NCBI GenBank assembly: GCA_047528285.1
Contig: CP180022.1
Location: forward strand, 186,001 to 250,000
Direction of reading: 5' to 3'
DNA: 64,000 nt
Origin: G047528285 sp047528285
GTDB lineage: Bacteria > Pseudomonadota > Gammaproteobacteria > Enterobacterales > Enterobacteriaceae
This document shows, one piece after another, positions 48,719-60,546 of this stretch. A model generated the notes under the pieces. The model saw only the letters and a list, made by a program, of their open reading frames with translations, ran no database searches and was not told the DNA's origin. Made by a program: the position numbers and the translations under genes. Every line of letters begins with the position of its first letter. Within the stretch, counting starts at the first letter, position 1.

Positions 48719-51275
48719 AGAGGCAAAATATCTCGTTCGCAACGCGTTACAATAAATTTACGCATAAAAAGGACGTTGTTTTACTTGAATGCATTATCCT
48801 ACAGATCTCGTATGCTTCTCTTAGCATAACTTAAAAAGTGGCTGTAATATATTTCAATTCATGCAATATCCATTCTGGATATTTGTGTAATAAAAAGCTG
48901 TAACCAAAATTAACTATACCTAGTGACAAACTACAATATCATGGGTACAGCACCATAATAACCCCATAGTGGCTTTAAATATAATTCCTTCCTCCAGCCC
49001 CCACATACCAAAATCCGTATCTATTTCTCTCAGCTATTTTTTATATACAGCATTAATCATCTACAGCACTAACTACCAAACAACAACTTCTTGAAATGAT
49101 TACTTTATTTAGAAATATTTTGGATATACGGGGTTGACAAAATAATAAGCTGATACCCTATTTTCTATCCTAAAGCAATACTTCACTATTAGAAGCTCCA
49201 TATAAACAACTTAATTGATTTTCCCAACATGAGACTGTCTATCAGAAAAAATCTGATTAATCATCAATTATAGTTGTGTTATCAAATCATCTTATAGATT
49301 AAAGCTTTTTATCTTACGCTGGATTAAATAAATTAAATCTAAAGCAACTTTATTAAATAAACATCAGAATGGGTAATGAATGCGTTCTCTAACAAGAAGC
49401 ATCGTTTTAGTTGTGCAATTCCATTCCTATTTCTTAAAGCATCATCGCTTTTAAGAACTTTTCAATCGCTTAAAAACTATCTTTACATTAATATTCAATC
49501 ATTAGGATAATCGCTAAAAATATTTTTTAATAAGTACCCATTTTAGTAACTAAGATTTGATGATGACCTACTTTCTTTTTCTAAATATCATGACTGCCTT
49601 TAGGCGAAAATTTGCAATGGCATGGATACATTAATGATACCTGATTTAGCCAATAATTATGCGCATTACTTCATCAGTAAATTCGGGGCTTAATTTCTTC
49701 CTTGTTAGAAAAAATCTTACTAGTAACGTGTAACTGCCCTCGATATCTCTCTGATCTTTCAATCTTACTAATCCTTTCTGTAAAGCTAGTTAATAAAATC
49801 TAAAAAATCCATACATAAATGATACAGATAAATTATGAATCAGACGCAAGAAATTTCATTCTCAGCGTGCTATTCTGTCCACGATGCTAAAATGGTTCTC
49901 TTATGCCACACTCTGTGTTTATTTACAGCACCATGAAGTTTCACTTAGCTACAATTTTTCTTTCATAAAAGATCTAAAGACAGTAAAATCCCGCCGCTAT
50001 TAATAAAGTACATGAGTCATTTCACTGTCTCTTGACGTTTTAATGCAAATATTAACTATCTTTGTTTGTCAACTAATATGAACCGAAGTGCATTGGTCAA
50101 TACAACGATATTCGCATTAGTTTAAAATTACTAAAAACCCTGTTGATCCAGATGAAAAATATATAAATATCGGGGCCGGATTATAATTACCTCTATTATA
50201 ATAGCCATATCTATGTGCAGTAAAAAGATTTACTAAAGTATAAAATATTTTCTCTATCAATATAGCAATTAATAATTATCCAAACTCAATATCATCAGAG
50301 AACTATCTTACTTGAAAGCTTTGTTATCAGCTCGGCTGCTAATGATTTAAAACTTTTTCTTCAGCATAAAGAATAAATGTTAAAATAATGCTCGTAATAT
50401 GTTCAACAATAATCTAAAAGTTCCATTTTAATCTATTTTCTTTACCAAAGAAAAATATTTCAACAAAATTGAAATGGCATATTCTTAATATTTGTGGAAG
50501 AACATAAGTGAATTATAAATTCACCAATACTAATTGATGCAATACTTAATAAAAACATTATGTCATTGATGTAATTAACAATTCGCTACCCGTAAAGACT
50601 CCGTAAAATACGGATAGCAAAAACGATGATTACATGGAAAAAGAGCATATAGGTCAACCCCTTATGTTGCCTAAAACGTAGAAATACACATTCGAACTCC
50701 AATATTTTAAGAAAAAATATCACTTACACAGTTCAAAATCTTTTTCTTTAAAAAAATAAAATCATCATGAATGAATAAGTAACATTGATTTATACAGCAT
50801 CTTTCATGCATTTTGATCATAAATGGACCACTCACTCCATATTTAACTGTGGTAATTCTTATGTCTGCGTCAAAAGAAAAAGTCAATTATTATGAATTTA
50901 TCATAGGGGAGACTCCATTGTAGCCAAACGAATATTAAGGCTAAAATTTCGAATTTCTTAGTATTTTAGCTATCTTTCATTGTTTCAATTGGATTCCTTT
51001 TGTTATAGTACAAATGTGTTTATCTATACTTTATCCGGCTTTACTAGGCTACCGATTCATATGTGGGATATTCTATCCGTTCTCTACAAAAGAGAGAACT
51101 TTTCAGCACGAATCGAGAAACCTTTACTTTCAAACGTGTTCTTGACTAAAAACGCGCCTCTAAGCCAGAAAAGAGACGCCCCCAAACGCACCGAATCCAC
51201 ATAAATTCTCTATTCTCAAATTCGGTGTCAAGTAAGCAGTATACACTGCCATCATATATTGGTTGAAAATACACA
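48719..51275. other. decayed intergenic region between clsA and yqjA
   Basis: About 2.6 kb of AT-rich, stop-dense DNA. No intact gene, tRNA or repeat array is recognisable. Short open stretches such as 50980-51204 have compositions that do not suggest a protein. A small palindrome around 50600 (CCGTAAAATACGG) is too short to interpret. Confidence 0.6.
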
Positions 51276-51947
51276 ATGAATATCTTTAAAGAACTGCTAC
51301 AGGCTCTTTGGCAGCAGGAATTTGAAACTCTTTCTGATCCTAGCTTGGTTTGGATCATTTATTTGCTGGTGTTTGTCATCCTTTTTTTAGAAAACGGTTT
51401 ACTACCTGCCGCTTTTTTACCTGGTGATAGTTTACTAATATTGCTCGGTGTACTGATTGCTAAGGGGGCGTTAAATTTCTTTCTTGTACTGTTTCTATTA
51501 ACCATCGCCGCCAGTCTAGGTAGTTGGATAAGCTATCTACAAGGAAAATGGCTAGAAAATAACCGTGTCGTTAAAAGCTGGTTAATGCATCTCCCTGTGT
51601 ATTATCATCAACGGGCATACCGAATGTTTTATCGCCACGGATTATCTGCTTTGCTCATCGGACGCTTTATTGCTTTTGTGCGCACATTATTGCCAACCAT
51701 CGCTGGTTTGTCTGGTTTAGGAAGTTCACGTTTTCATTTTTTCAATTGGATTAGCGCTTTTCAGTGGGTGTTTATTTTAACACTGATGGGCTTTTTTCTT
51801 GGGAAAACATCTGTTTTTCAGCGTCATGAAGAAAAATTAATGTTATGTCTAATGCTCCTTCCGCTGGCACTTTTGAGTGTCGGCCTAGTGAGTTCCTTTA
51901 TAATCATTTGGCGCAGTAATCGGCTTAGCAATTCGGACAAAAAATGA
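51276..51947 (+). CDS. yqjA: DedA-family membrane protein YqjA
   Basis: Inner-membrane DedA protein. Family members are linked to undecaprenyl-phosphate recycling, membrane potential and proper division; in E. coli yqjA is redundant with yghB. The product is 223 residues against 220 in E. coli. FLENGLLPAAFLPGDSLLI carries the conserved acidic residue and Pro-Gly-Asp motif. LTIAASLGSWISYLQGKW and GLSALLIGRFIAFVRTLLP, with the essential arginine, follow, then TIAGLSGLGSSRFHFFNW. Four to five hydrophobic segments are visible. The mzrA gene that follows it in enterics is absent. As no yghB is seen here, it may be the sole DedA copy, but the rest of the genome is not available. Confidence 0.94.
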   Translation: MNIFKELLQALWQQEFETLSDPSLVWIIYLLVFVILFLENGLLPAAFLPGDSLLILLGVLIAKGALNFFLVLFLLTIAASLGSWISYLQGKWLENNRVVKSWLMHLPVYYHQRAYRMFYRHGLSALLIGRFIAFVRTLLPTIAGLSGLGSSRFHFFNWISAFQWVFILTLMGFFLGKTSVFQRHEEKLMLCLMLLPLALLSVGLVSSFIIIWRSNRLSNSDKK

Positions 51948-52264
51948 TAAAAGTTATCATACTTATATTCTTAGAATTATGAATGAACTTTACCTACCTA
52001 GCTCTCTTATAACAATAAACGATTCTTACATCTTACGTAACATAAAATAACTGTTACAAAACGCGGTTTTTTAACCGGATAGATATCCTTTATCAAGTTC
52101 TTGAGGGGCAAATTTCCGCATAAAAATCATGATTTCTCAAACATAACATATATTATGTGTTTTCATCTTCTATACACATACAACTTCAGAAGAAGTGAAA
52201 GCTTTACTATTAGTGTTAGAAGACCTCTCACATCCCGGAAAAAAATAGAACTTACGTAATAACC

Positions 52265-52296
52265 TCCAAAAACTACTGCTAGAGAAACTAGCAGTA
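52265..52296 (-). terminator. orphan intrinsic-terminator-like hairpin
   Basis: On the minus strand TACTGCTAG and CTAGCAGTA form a perfect 9-bp stem with a 5-base loop (52274-52296), followed by GTTTTTGG. This looks like an intrinsic terminator, but no gene lies upstream of it on that strand within 1.7 kb. It may mark the end of an unseen small RNA or of a gene that has decayed. Confidence 0.5.
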
Positions 52297-53952
52297 AACT
52301 CTAAGTTTCAAGGTCTCCCTTTTATCTTACATCAGAGAAAAAGATACTTTTTTCACACTGAAATGTGTTTCAACAGCGCTTCCGGCTGACTTCAAGCACC
52401 ATTAACTCGACTTATAAAAGATTTTTACCACTTTTACAATTTAGCAAATCCAGTTTTATGGTTATTTTAAAACGTTAAATATTAAAAACATTTTTTAGCT
52501 TTTAAGATGCCGTTCCGGATTAATCTCATCTAATAGCGACGGTTTTATCTATCAAGATAATATACCTATACTATAAAGATTATATAGGTAATCTAAGATA
52601 GATTATTACAATACCCGCTATTACTTTTACAGTATGATATTACCTATCCATCTGAGGAATAATGACGCATAACCTCATCCATCATCTATATTAAACGCCA
52701 CTTAAATAATACATTACATCTAGCAATTCTGTTGCTTTAGCAATAAAAAATTTAGTACATGCATAAATTAATTTTCTCTCCCATCCAAATGGTATAACAT
52801 TTCTCTTAATAATAAAGAATTAGTTATAGCAAGAGCTGAATAAAACCATTATTATTCTTGCACATCAGTAGAATAAAACAAAGAACATGTATATACCCTA
52901 TCAATTGACAATTGCTCTTCCTTACAATTTCATACTAATAACATAAAATCTGATTATCTAATATAAGGCAAAGGAGTAATATGTATTATCAGTTATAAAG
53001 AAGCCTTCTAATTGATTCAGCGACTAATGTTGCTGGTACAAAGTATTCTGGAATCGTATATAAAAACATTGATGGATGACACATTTCATATGAAATTAAT
53101 TCATATTAAAAAGATACTGATATATATTTACCGAGCGTGAAGGAAATGCTTTTAGGCAGATAAAAATATGAAATGCCTAAGCACTATTCTCTTTTATCTA
53201 GAATTAGGAATGGAAGACCATATTGAATAAAAAATATAGCATCATACAACACTTATCACTCAGACAGAAAACAAACCGGGGTTTATAAAAAGGGTTCCTT
53301 CTCAAGAAAACTATTACGAGATACTTGTAAGGATTAAATTTCTTGTGATACAAATAATGAAATAATATGAACTATTTCTATCTAAATCCGGTGCCTAGAA
53401 AATATATGCAATATTAATGTCAGAATACTCAGCACTTTTAATGGTTTAAAAAAATTTATGCACCCGTTCAAATAAAAATGGAGTGTTTTTATATTTCATG
53501 TATCGGAAATAGAATATATAACAATAACCATTGAACTAGATTGATTTATCAAATCATAAAATTATACATTATGGTAAAATGGTTAAATTGATAGCCGAAA
53601 AATCTCGATCTAGGAAATAAATTTAATACCCATCATCGATGTATACTTAATGTAAATTGGATGAAAATAAAATGAAAAGAAAGTGTTTTCACAGTTGGCT
53701 TACAAAGCCAAGATAAACAAATCTAAAAATCTAACTCACACATATAAAAGCACTGTAGTGTTTGATATCCCACCTAAAAATAAGAAACAATTAAACAATA
53801 TTTTTAAAATATATTGAATAAACCTAACTTCTTTTTTGTAAATAAAAATAAAAATTTAAAAGAAAATTAAATTAGTTTGCATTCTTCATTCTCACCTTTT
53901 CTTGGTAATGGTTCTCCCCAGTCCTTTACGTTAAGATATGTGAAATCAGAAG

Positions 53953-53981
53953 GCTAGACTTAAGAAATTTTTAAGCCTAGC
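53953..53981 (-). terminator. possible rhlE terminator
   Basis: GCTAGACTTAA (53953-53963) and TTAAGCCTAGC (53971-53981) pair with one mismatch around a 7-base loop, 32 bases beyond the rhlE stop on the rhlE strand. A good T-run is missing, so this is a weak call. Confidence 0.4.
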
Positions 53982-54013
53982 AACCGCGTTGTGTTAGTCC
54001 CTCTTTCTGGTGA

Positions 54014-55273
54014 TTAACAATTTCCGCTACGAGTGGCACCTCTCCCATTTCTCTTTCCGGAAACATAATTATTTTCCCGGCGAACACGCTGCGCCTTATC
54101 CTTGACGGATGAATTCAGAGCTTTCATGTTAGCATCTAGATCATACCCCGGTAATGTGATACGCGGTATGGTTTTTTTTAGCAACCGCTCTATATCTCGC
54201 AAAAGGCCTCGTTCATCAACTGATACTAGCGACAGCGCTTCACCTGTAGCCGCTGCACGACCTGTACGGCCGATACGGTGCACATAATCTTCTGCTACAT
54301 GAGGCAGCTCATAGTTAACCACATGCGGGAGCAGGTTGATATCCAACCCGCGAGCGGCAATATCGGTTGCTACTAAGACACGTATGCCTCCCTGTTTGAA
54401 ATCTGATAACGCTCGGGTACGTGCGCCCTGGCTCTTATTGCCGTGAATCGCAGTAGCGGTTATTCCATCCTTGTTAAGCTGATCAGTTAGATGGTTGGCA
54501 CCGTGCTTAGTGCGAGTAAACACCAGCACCTGCTGCCAGTTATTTCGACCTATCATATCAGAAAGCAGTTCACGCTTACGCTTTTTATCGACCATATGAA
54601 CAAATTGAGTTATTTGCTCCGACGCAGTATTACAACGAGTTACTTCAACTAAAGCTGGATTATCCAATAAACTCTTCGCCAGCGTTTTAATTACATCAGA
54701 GAAAGTTGCGGAAAACATCAAGCTCTGACGTTTTGCTGGCAATAACCTGATCACTCGATGAATATCGTGGATAAAACCCATATCTAACATGCGATCTGCT
54801 TCATCCAGCACCAAAATTTCTACCTGAGAAAGATTGACTGCGCGCTGCTGAGATAAATCCAGCAACCGGCCAGGTGTCGCCACCAACACCTCCACGCCAC
54901 TGCGTAACTTCATCATCTGCGGGTTGATACTAACCCCGCCAAACACGACTAGTGAACGCAACCTGAGATGGACGCTATAATCAATAACATTTTCTCCAAT
55001 CTGCGCTGCCAGTTCACGGGTTGGCGTCAGAATAAGCGCCCGGACAGAACGATGCCGTTTCGCGATTTGGATCGGTCGTTGCTCAAGTAATTGCAGGATT
55101 GGCAAGGTGAAGGCAGCGGTTTTTCCAGTACCGGTTTGAGCACTAGCCATAATATCGCGACCCTGTAATACATAAGGGATAGCTTGCTGCTGAATCCGCG
55201 TTGGTTCGAGATAACCCTTTTCTACTAATGCACGCAAAATCTTGGCATTCAGGCCAAGTGAATTAAATGACAT
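54014..55273 (-). CDS. rhlE: DEAD-box ATP-dependent RNA helicase RhlE
   Basis: DEAD-box helicase acting on structured RNA; in E. coli RhlE influences ribosome assembly. The product is 419 residues against 454 in E. coli. It shows a Q motif (GYLEPTRIQQQAIP), Walker A ASAQTGTGKT (43-52), PTRELA (84-89), VATPGRLLDL, DEAD (157-160), SAT, the helicase C-terminal IHGNKSQGARTRAL, VATDIAARGLDI and HRIGRTGR. The length difference is all in the basic, low-complexity C-terminal tail: here only about 30 residues with KDKAQRVRRENNYVSGKRNG, against a long Arg/Gly/Gln-rich tail in E. coli. It is isolated, with no readable neighbours. Confidence 0.96.
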   Translation of the reverse strand: MSFNSLGLNAKILRALVEKGYLEPTRIQQQAIPYVLQGRDIMASAQTGTGKTAAFTLPILQLLEQRPIQIAKRHRSVRALILTPTRELAAQIGENVIDYSVHLRLRSLVVFGGVSINPQMMKLRSGVEVLVATPGRLLDLSQQRAVNLSQVEILVLDEADRMLDMGFIHDIHRVIRLLPAKRQSLMFSATFSDVIKTLAKSLLDNPALVEVTRCNTASEQITQFVHMVDKKRKRELLSDMIGRNNWQQVLVFTRTKHGANHLTDQLNKDGITATAIHGNKSQGARTRALSDFKQGGIRVLVATDIAARGLDINLLPHVVNYELPHVAEDYVHRIGRTGRAAATGEALSLVSVDERGLLRDIERLLKKTIPRITLPGYDLDANMKALNSSVKDKAQRVRRENNYVSGKRNGRGATRSGNC

Positions 55274-56707
55274 AAATTAAACAACTCCAGATTTCTCTGC
55301 ACCCACATACCGATCCCTAACCGCTCTGGGATAATCAGATGAGGGGCACAACCTTAACATAGCGAAAGGACAGAATATTCAATACTGCAATTGTAGCAAA
55401 AATCCACCTGTTAGGCACGAGTATCCATAAATAGCTCTAATCCTTATCCGTCGAACCACAAATAAACGCGGTTGAATCATGGGGGCCATGCGCCTATAAA
55501 AACATTTTCTAAAAACACAATACTTGCTATTTAATAAGCAACCAATAAGTTAAGATGAAATATCTTAACCAGATTTTATTTTTAAATAAAATCGATAATA
55601 AATGCTCCATATCGAGGGATATTACCCAATGTTGGTACTTTTCGGCATGCGCAACAACACTATTCAATTTATAACTTTAAGCATCTCTAACCAACCAGCA
55701 AATCATACTTAATCAGAATCGCCATCCAAGATCAAAAATATTGAGCTCGAAATATGACCGATTTAGCCGCTTAGCAACTATGTGATAACCTACTTTCATG
55801 TAAATCCCTACTATTTCACAAGCATCTAGGTTTTTAATGGCCCCTCGGCTACTAATCAATAGTAGTATGGTTATATTCACGATATCGCTTTTCCTAATAG
55901 TGATTAATTTTATTTAAGAACTTTATTAACTTAGTATCAAATGGATCCGGCATGATGTTACATCATAGCTTCATTGCAGTATAAGAAGCTACACTGTGCG
56001 TATAATTTGCTCTTTTTTTTAAAATAAACCATAGTCTTATGAACCTAAACGAGTACTTGTATAGCACTCATAACGATTAGAGGAAGAGTGATTAGAAGAA
56101 ATCTGAGCTATAGCTAATATAGAATAAATTAAACAAATGTAGAATATTTAGGTGCAATAAGCCCTCCTATCTTTCCGCTTTAAAATAGATTATTTATCAG
56201 TTGCTTAGCCAACTTCTGAATAAAATGTTAATTAATATAATTTAAGCAAACAGCGGATATAAACATGTTACATGTATCTATCCTTACAAAAATAATTGTA
56301 ACAGCTATCACTTCTATCTCTGCGAATCATGGTCTTCCGAGTTCTCCACAAGGAGAACTTACATTAATACTCCTACTCCAGGTATTTACAACTTTTTTAT
56401 ACGCACATCAAGCAAAAGAAAGAATATACTACCTTAAGCATTCAGTCACCTAACGGGTGAATGTTGACTCCTCACGATATCATTATTGAAGACTGTTCTA
56501 TCCACACCCATCAACACCAGCCTCCCCGCAGAAGAGAAGATCATGTTGAGGCAACACAAGGTGCACTAAAAAGACAGCACAGCATCAAAATTCAACCATA
56601 TAAATCTACAATCCTCTAAACAGGAGGAACCTAAATTAACTTTTTCAGAATTCCGTTAAAATCATAACAAACAAAACCTTATGAAACAGTAAACAAACAT
56701 CACATTA
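55274..56707. other. decayed intergenic region between rhlE and sdhE
   Basis: About 1.4 kb without an intact gene. On the minus strand beyond sdhE there may be a trace of ygfX (listed separately). An 8-bp perfect hairpin AGTTCTCC/GGAGAACT with a 4-base loop occurs at 56340-56359. The rest is AT-rich and stop-dense, and no dinG-like remnant divergent from rhlE was recognised. Confidence 0.55.
56290..56450 (-). pseudogene. ygfX: possible ygfX remnant
   Basis: On the sdhE strand, a few hundred bases beyond its stop, one frame reads KVVYSFFCLMCV and, after several stops, KFSLWRTRKTMIRRDRS. This loosely follows the YgfX order VVFDCVRSQRR then GEIRLLMDGRLRWQGQEW. In enterics ygfX lies directly after sdhE on the same strand, which is the main reason to propose it. 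Sequence support is weak and the call could be wrong. Confidence 0.3.
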
Positions 56708-56965
56708 TTAGAGAGGAAAAGATTTTTTTCTCTTTTGAATCATAGAAATAATTTTTCGATAATCGTGATTATCCGGCTGGTCCTGGTTCATTAACCAGTT
56801 AAACAGATCAGCATCATCGCACTCCAATAACTGGATAAAAATCTCTTTATCCTGATTTTCAAGGGCATCGAAATCATATTCAAAAAATAACATTATAGGA
56901 ATATCCAGCTCTCGCATTCCACGACGGCAAGCCCAATAAACCCGCATTTTTTTTTTGATATCCAT
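56708..56965 (-). CDS. sdhE: succinate dehydrogenase flavinylation factor SdhE
   Basis: Small cytosolic protein that helps attach FAD covalently to succinate dehydrogenase and fumarate reductase flavoproteins. Starting at the ATG at 56965 (MDIKKKMRVYWACRRGMREL) it has 85 residues against 88 in E. coli; AAGGGT lies 11-16 bases upstream, and an upstream in-frame extension is not homologous. The RGxxE motif needed for flavinylation is intact as RGMRE at residues 15-19. LLECDDADLFNWLMN is the other conserved block. It is divergent from ygfZ across 209 bases, as in enterics. Its presence suggests the symbiont still has a flavinylated dehydrogenase. Confidence 0.94.
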   Translation of the reverse strand: MDIKKKMRVYWACRRGMRELDIPIMLFFEYDFDALENQDKEIFIQLLECDDADLFNWLMNQDQPDNHDYRKIISMIQKRKKSFPL

Positions 56966-57174
56966 ATTTTGGTTTACCCTTATAAATATTAGAAAAAAGA
57001 TAGGTTTATCCCGGTTTATCCTGCACATGAAATAAAACAATATATTTCAACATGTCCTATGGTATTTATTTTGCACAAACTACAAGTTGCTAAAAATCAC
57101 ATATCGATTCTCTTGCAAACTACAGGCATTCTTTTAATATTAGGTTATTTTCAGATTTATGATAGGACTGTTTT

Positions 57175-58164
57175 ATGTCGTCTCAAATACCTTTTTCCCC
57201 TCAGTTACCATTTCCATCCAGCCATTTGCCGTTAACCCTAATTTCTCTGGAAGATTGGGCGTTAATCACGCTAAATGGCTCAGACAATATGAAATTCCTT
57301 CAGAGCCAGCTAACCTGCGATATTGCAACGTTAGATGCCAATCACTTTAATTTTGGCGCCAATTGCAATGCGAAGGGAAAAATAATTAGCTACCTATATG
57401 TCTTTCATTACAAAAAGGGGATGGCGTTTATCGAGAGACGCAGTGTAAATGATAACCATCTCAGGGAACTAAAAAAGTACGCCATTTTCTTAAAAACCAC
57501 AATAACCTCCGATGATAAAGTAATATTGATGGGCGTGGCAGGTTTTCAGGCACTAGAAACGCTCGGTGAATTTTTTGACGATAAAGTGCCAAATATGCAA
57601 CATCCTATAACGTACCATCAGGATACGACACTGCTTTATTTTAATTTACCAACACCACGCATTTTGCTCATAACGAATCCAGCAATACGCGACACTATGC
57701 AAGACAAGTTAGCAGGGAGGGCCCAGACTAATGATAGTCAGCAATGGCTAGCGCTAGATATCGAGGCAGGCTATCCGGTTATCGACAGCGCTAACAGCGC
57801 TCAGTTTATTCCGCAAGCAGTCAATATCCAGGCATTAAATGGAATCAGTTTTACCAAAGGCTGCTATATTGGCCAGGAAATAGTGGCGCGCGCCAAGTAT
57901 CGCGGCGCCAATAAGCATGCTTTATATTGGTTGGCAGGAAAAGCCAAACATCTCCCCGCTGCAGGCGATACTTTAGAACTTAAAATAAGCAAAAATTGGC
58001 GAGAAACCGGTACGGTGCTAGCAGCCTGCTATCTACAAGATAGTAGTATTTGGATTCAGGCGGTTTTAAATAAGAATCTGGCACCTAATAGTTTGCTGCG
58101 TGTATGTAATGACAATGACGGTGCATTATCCCTACGTTCACTTCCTTACGTTATAAGCAACTGA
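57175..58164 (+). CDS. ygfZ: folate-binding Fe-S cluster maintenance protein YgfZ
   Basis: Folate-binding protein of the GcvT/COG0354 family that helps assemble or repair certain Fe-S enzymes, such as MiaB. The product is 329 residues against 326 in E. coli. The family signature K-G-C-Y-x-G-Q-E is intact as KGCYIGQE (around residue 227), with its reactive cysteine. Flanking blocks are QWLALDIEAGYPVIDSANS, FIPQAVNIQALNGISF and ARAKYRGANKHALYWLAG. The N-terminal LPLTLISLEDWALITL also matches. It is divergent from sdhE and followed by 1.3 kb of decayed DNA. Confidence 0.96.
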   Translation: MSSQIPFSPQLPFPSSHLPLTLISLEDWALITLNGSDNMKFLQSQLTCDIATLDANHFNFGANCNAKGKIISYLYVFHYKKGMAFIERRSVNDNHLRELKKYAIFLKTTITSDDKVILMGVAGFQALETLGEFFDDKVPNMQHPITYHQDTTLLYFNLPTPRILLITNPAIRDTMQDKLAGRAQTNDSQQWLALDIEAGYPVIDSANSAQFIPQAVNIQALNGISFTKGCYIGQEIVARAKYRGANKHALYWLAGKAKHLPAAGDTLELKISKNWRETGTVLAACYLQDSSIWIQAVLNKNLAPNSLLRVCNDNDGALSLRSLPYVISN

Positions 58165-59441
58165 ATGGTCTGCTTTTTATGTTGGACCCGATAAGGAAAG
58201 GAGGGGTGGAAAAGTTAGCGAGTAACAGGTGAATAAATTGTATCCTCAGACCAACATCTTCCGGATATACATCCATTGTATAATATCTCTATACATGTAT
58301 TGCACAGAGCATACTATTGGTACCTTACACACATTAATTAGCGAGATTGATTTCCCATCGCTGATGAGCAGAAATAATCGGGTTAATGATGACATATCCA
58401 ACCCACAATAATACCGATTACGTTAGATTTATTTAAAAAATCAGAAACAGTAATGTATGCGTCACTGACGGGGTTAGATTCTTACGAAATTCGATACAAT
58501 AATGGAGCTATTTTAGGCACTCTAAACCTAAAATATCTTATTTTTATTTTTCCAAAAATCGTATTTCTGCTTGCACACTGATTTATAACGGCGCTCTTTA
58601 AGATGTATACATGTCCTTCTAGATAATTTTGCGCTCATCACTTCGCACAAAAAGCAGCGAGTTGATTTTCTTTTTATCAGAATACAATGACAGTAATATA
58701 CTAATTAGTCCAACTCAAGTCAATTAACTCTGATTTTCTAGGTTTTGTTAATTAATATCTGCCAAAGATTATACGTTATTTCTACCATTAAGTGAGCGCA
58801 ATCGGCGCAAATAATTTCAAGATGCTTGGCTATCCAATAACGCTTAAAACATACACTATGTTTGTTGATACCCTATTATACTTCCGAACCTTTCATATGC
58901 CTTCATCAAAACGTCTTTAAATAACTTCTATCACAATGGCCAATTATATCATTGATAACATGTGCTGGCGTTTTATATCAATGTTAAAACTATCTTTCAC
59001 TAACCGAATGATATCAGAAAAAATTTGAACAACACAACGACACTTTCCTATCAGTTGAAAACTAGAACCAAAAGAGCTCTCTATCAGTCTTTGAAAGAAA
59101 TCCTAGCATTTCCTTTCATTCTCAGGACTATGATAGTAGCCCTATCTGCTTAATAAAAAAGGTTTTTCAAAACATTAAAAGAGGAGTTTTCTTCATCCAT
59201 TCAGTAATGAGTCATTCAGTTTATTCAACCATACCATCCAAGAATCATATTGCTTGAGAGATCTGAGATTAAGTGGGCCACTGAATGATTTTTACTTTTG
59301 TTTTACACTGAAAATAAAAAATTAAAACTACAAACATAATTTAAATCTAGCGATCACATAAAAGCGTGATTTATTCAACAACACTGTTGAATCAACGTGT
59401 CATCATTTTTTATTGGCTAATAAAAACCTATTCCAATGACG
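58165..59441. other. decayed intergenic region beyond ygfZ
   Basis: About 1.3 kb of AT-rich DNA with stops in all frames. The yqfA gene that lies near ygfZ in E. coli could not be recognised. No hairpin, tRNA or repeat stands out. Confidence 0.6.
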
Positions 59442-60546
59442 TTAAATCGCAGGTTGAGATAGGGCGATATATTGTTGGCAAATCATTCCAATTTCATATG
59501 GTTGCACATGAGTAGGCAAGATAGCTGGTGGACAACTATATATTATTTTCATGGTTTTTGCTAGCGAAGCACTACTCAAATCCGCAAGTCCTACTGATAA
59601 CTCACGAGCCAAAATTTCTACAGGACCACCTAGACAACGGGTACTGACCACGGGAATATGGCAAATAAGCGCCTCTACGAGTACATTGCCAAAACCCTCG
59701 CGCTATCAGAACTCAATATCAGCATACGGGCATGACGAATATAGGGATAAGGATTAATATTGAATGCTTTAAGCGCACTCGATCAGTAATCTTCAAATCT
59801 TGAGCTAGAGGCGTATACCAGCTAAGCATAGCATCACTCCCTTTCCCAAGGAAGACTAGGGGGTGCCTGAATCCCGCTTTTGCGTAAGCTTTCAATAACC
59901 GATCTTGACGCTAATTTTCATGCAAGCGCCCAACATGAATTCAATAGTCCTGATCAGCTAATTCACAAGGGGCTTCTGACAACCGGCGAATAGAGGAAAT
60001 ATCGAATAGATTATAAATCACCTCTGCCTGGCGCGGCATAACTTTGAAAACCTGCAGTATATCATCCAGAACCCCACTCGAAACCGCAATAATATTACGA
60101 TTTTTGTAGAGATAATGAATTTTTTGGCGTTTCAGCCAACGCGATAAACATTTACGATGCTCTAAATAACCCAGAGAAAACATGGTATGCAAACAAAACC
60201 AGATGCGATCTCGCGGCAATACACGACTACGCGCCACAATACGGTCAGTTTTATGCAGATGCGAAACAATAAAATCGAAATCGCCATTGCACTGTTGCGA
60301 TGCAATAACCGCCTTATCTAGCGCTCGTGCTCTACGCGAAAGCTCTCTCAGTTTACAATAGGGTCTATGACCAGAATTAGAAATAATTTGGTATTCAATC
60401 CCTGCCGGTAGAATATAGTCACATACAATTCGTAGCAAAAATATTAACACCTGATGGCCACAAGACGCTAGCCCCTTCGAAAGCGTCAGCAACATTTTCT
60501 CTGCTCCAGCACCTGGTAAACCATCAATAATCATTAATATACGCAT
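59442..60546 (-). pseudogene. GT4-type glycosyltransferase pseudogene (recently inactivated)
   Basis: The N-terminal half (60546-59941, 201 codons) is open and begins MRILMIIDGLPGAGAEKMLL, a GT-B fold start with the Gly-Gly/Ala-rich donor-side loop, followed by DFDFIVSHLHKTDRIVARS. A TGA at about 59940 and a TAG soon after interrupt the frame. Reading through gives IHVGRLHEN, RLLKAYAKAGF and LVFLGKGSDAML, the start of a glycosyltransferase group 1 domain. Two frameshifts later REGFGNVLVEALI appears, the E-x7-E nucleotide-sugar motif, then PVVSTRCLGGPVEIL to the end. So there are two stops and two frame changes in an otherwise well-preserved GT4 sequence. A role in lipopolysaccharide core or other surface glycan synthesis is likely, but the exact family member is not known to me. 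Confidence 0.85.

Larger units (their letters stand above)
51948..54013. other. decayed intergenic region between yqjA and rhlE
   Basis: About 2.1 kb without an intact gene. It includes a terminator-like hairpin on the minus strand at 52265-52296 and an inverted repeat just beyond rhlE at 53953-53981, both listed. I looked for mzrA after yqjA and did not find it. The remainder is AT-rich with frequent stops. Confidence 0.6.

Noticed and set aside
56265..56453. Plus-strand open frame of 62 codons near sdhE
   Set aside because: No family resemblance and it lies over the possible ygfX trace on the other strand; its weak hydrophobic composition is expected by chance in AT-rich DNA.
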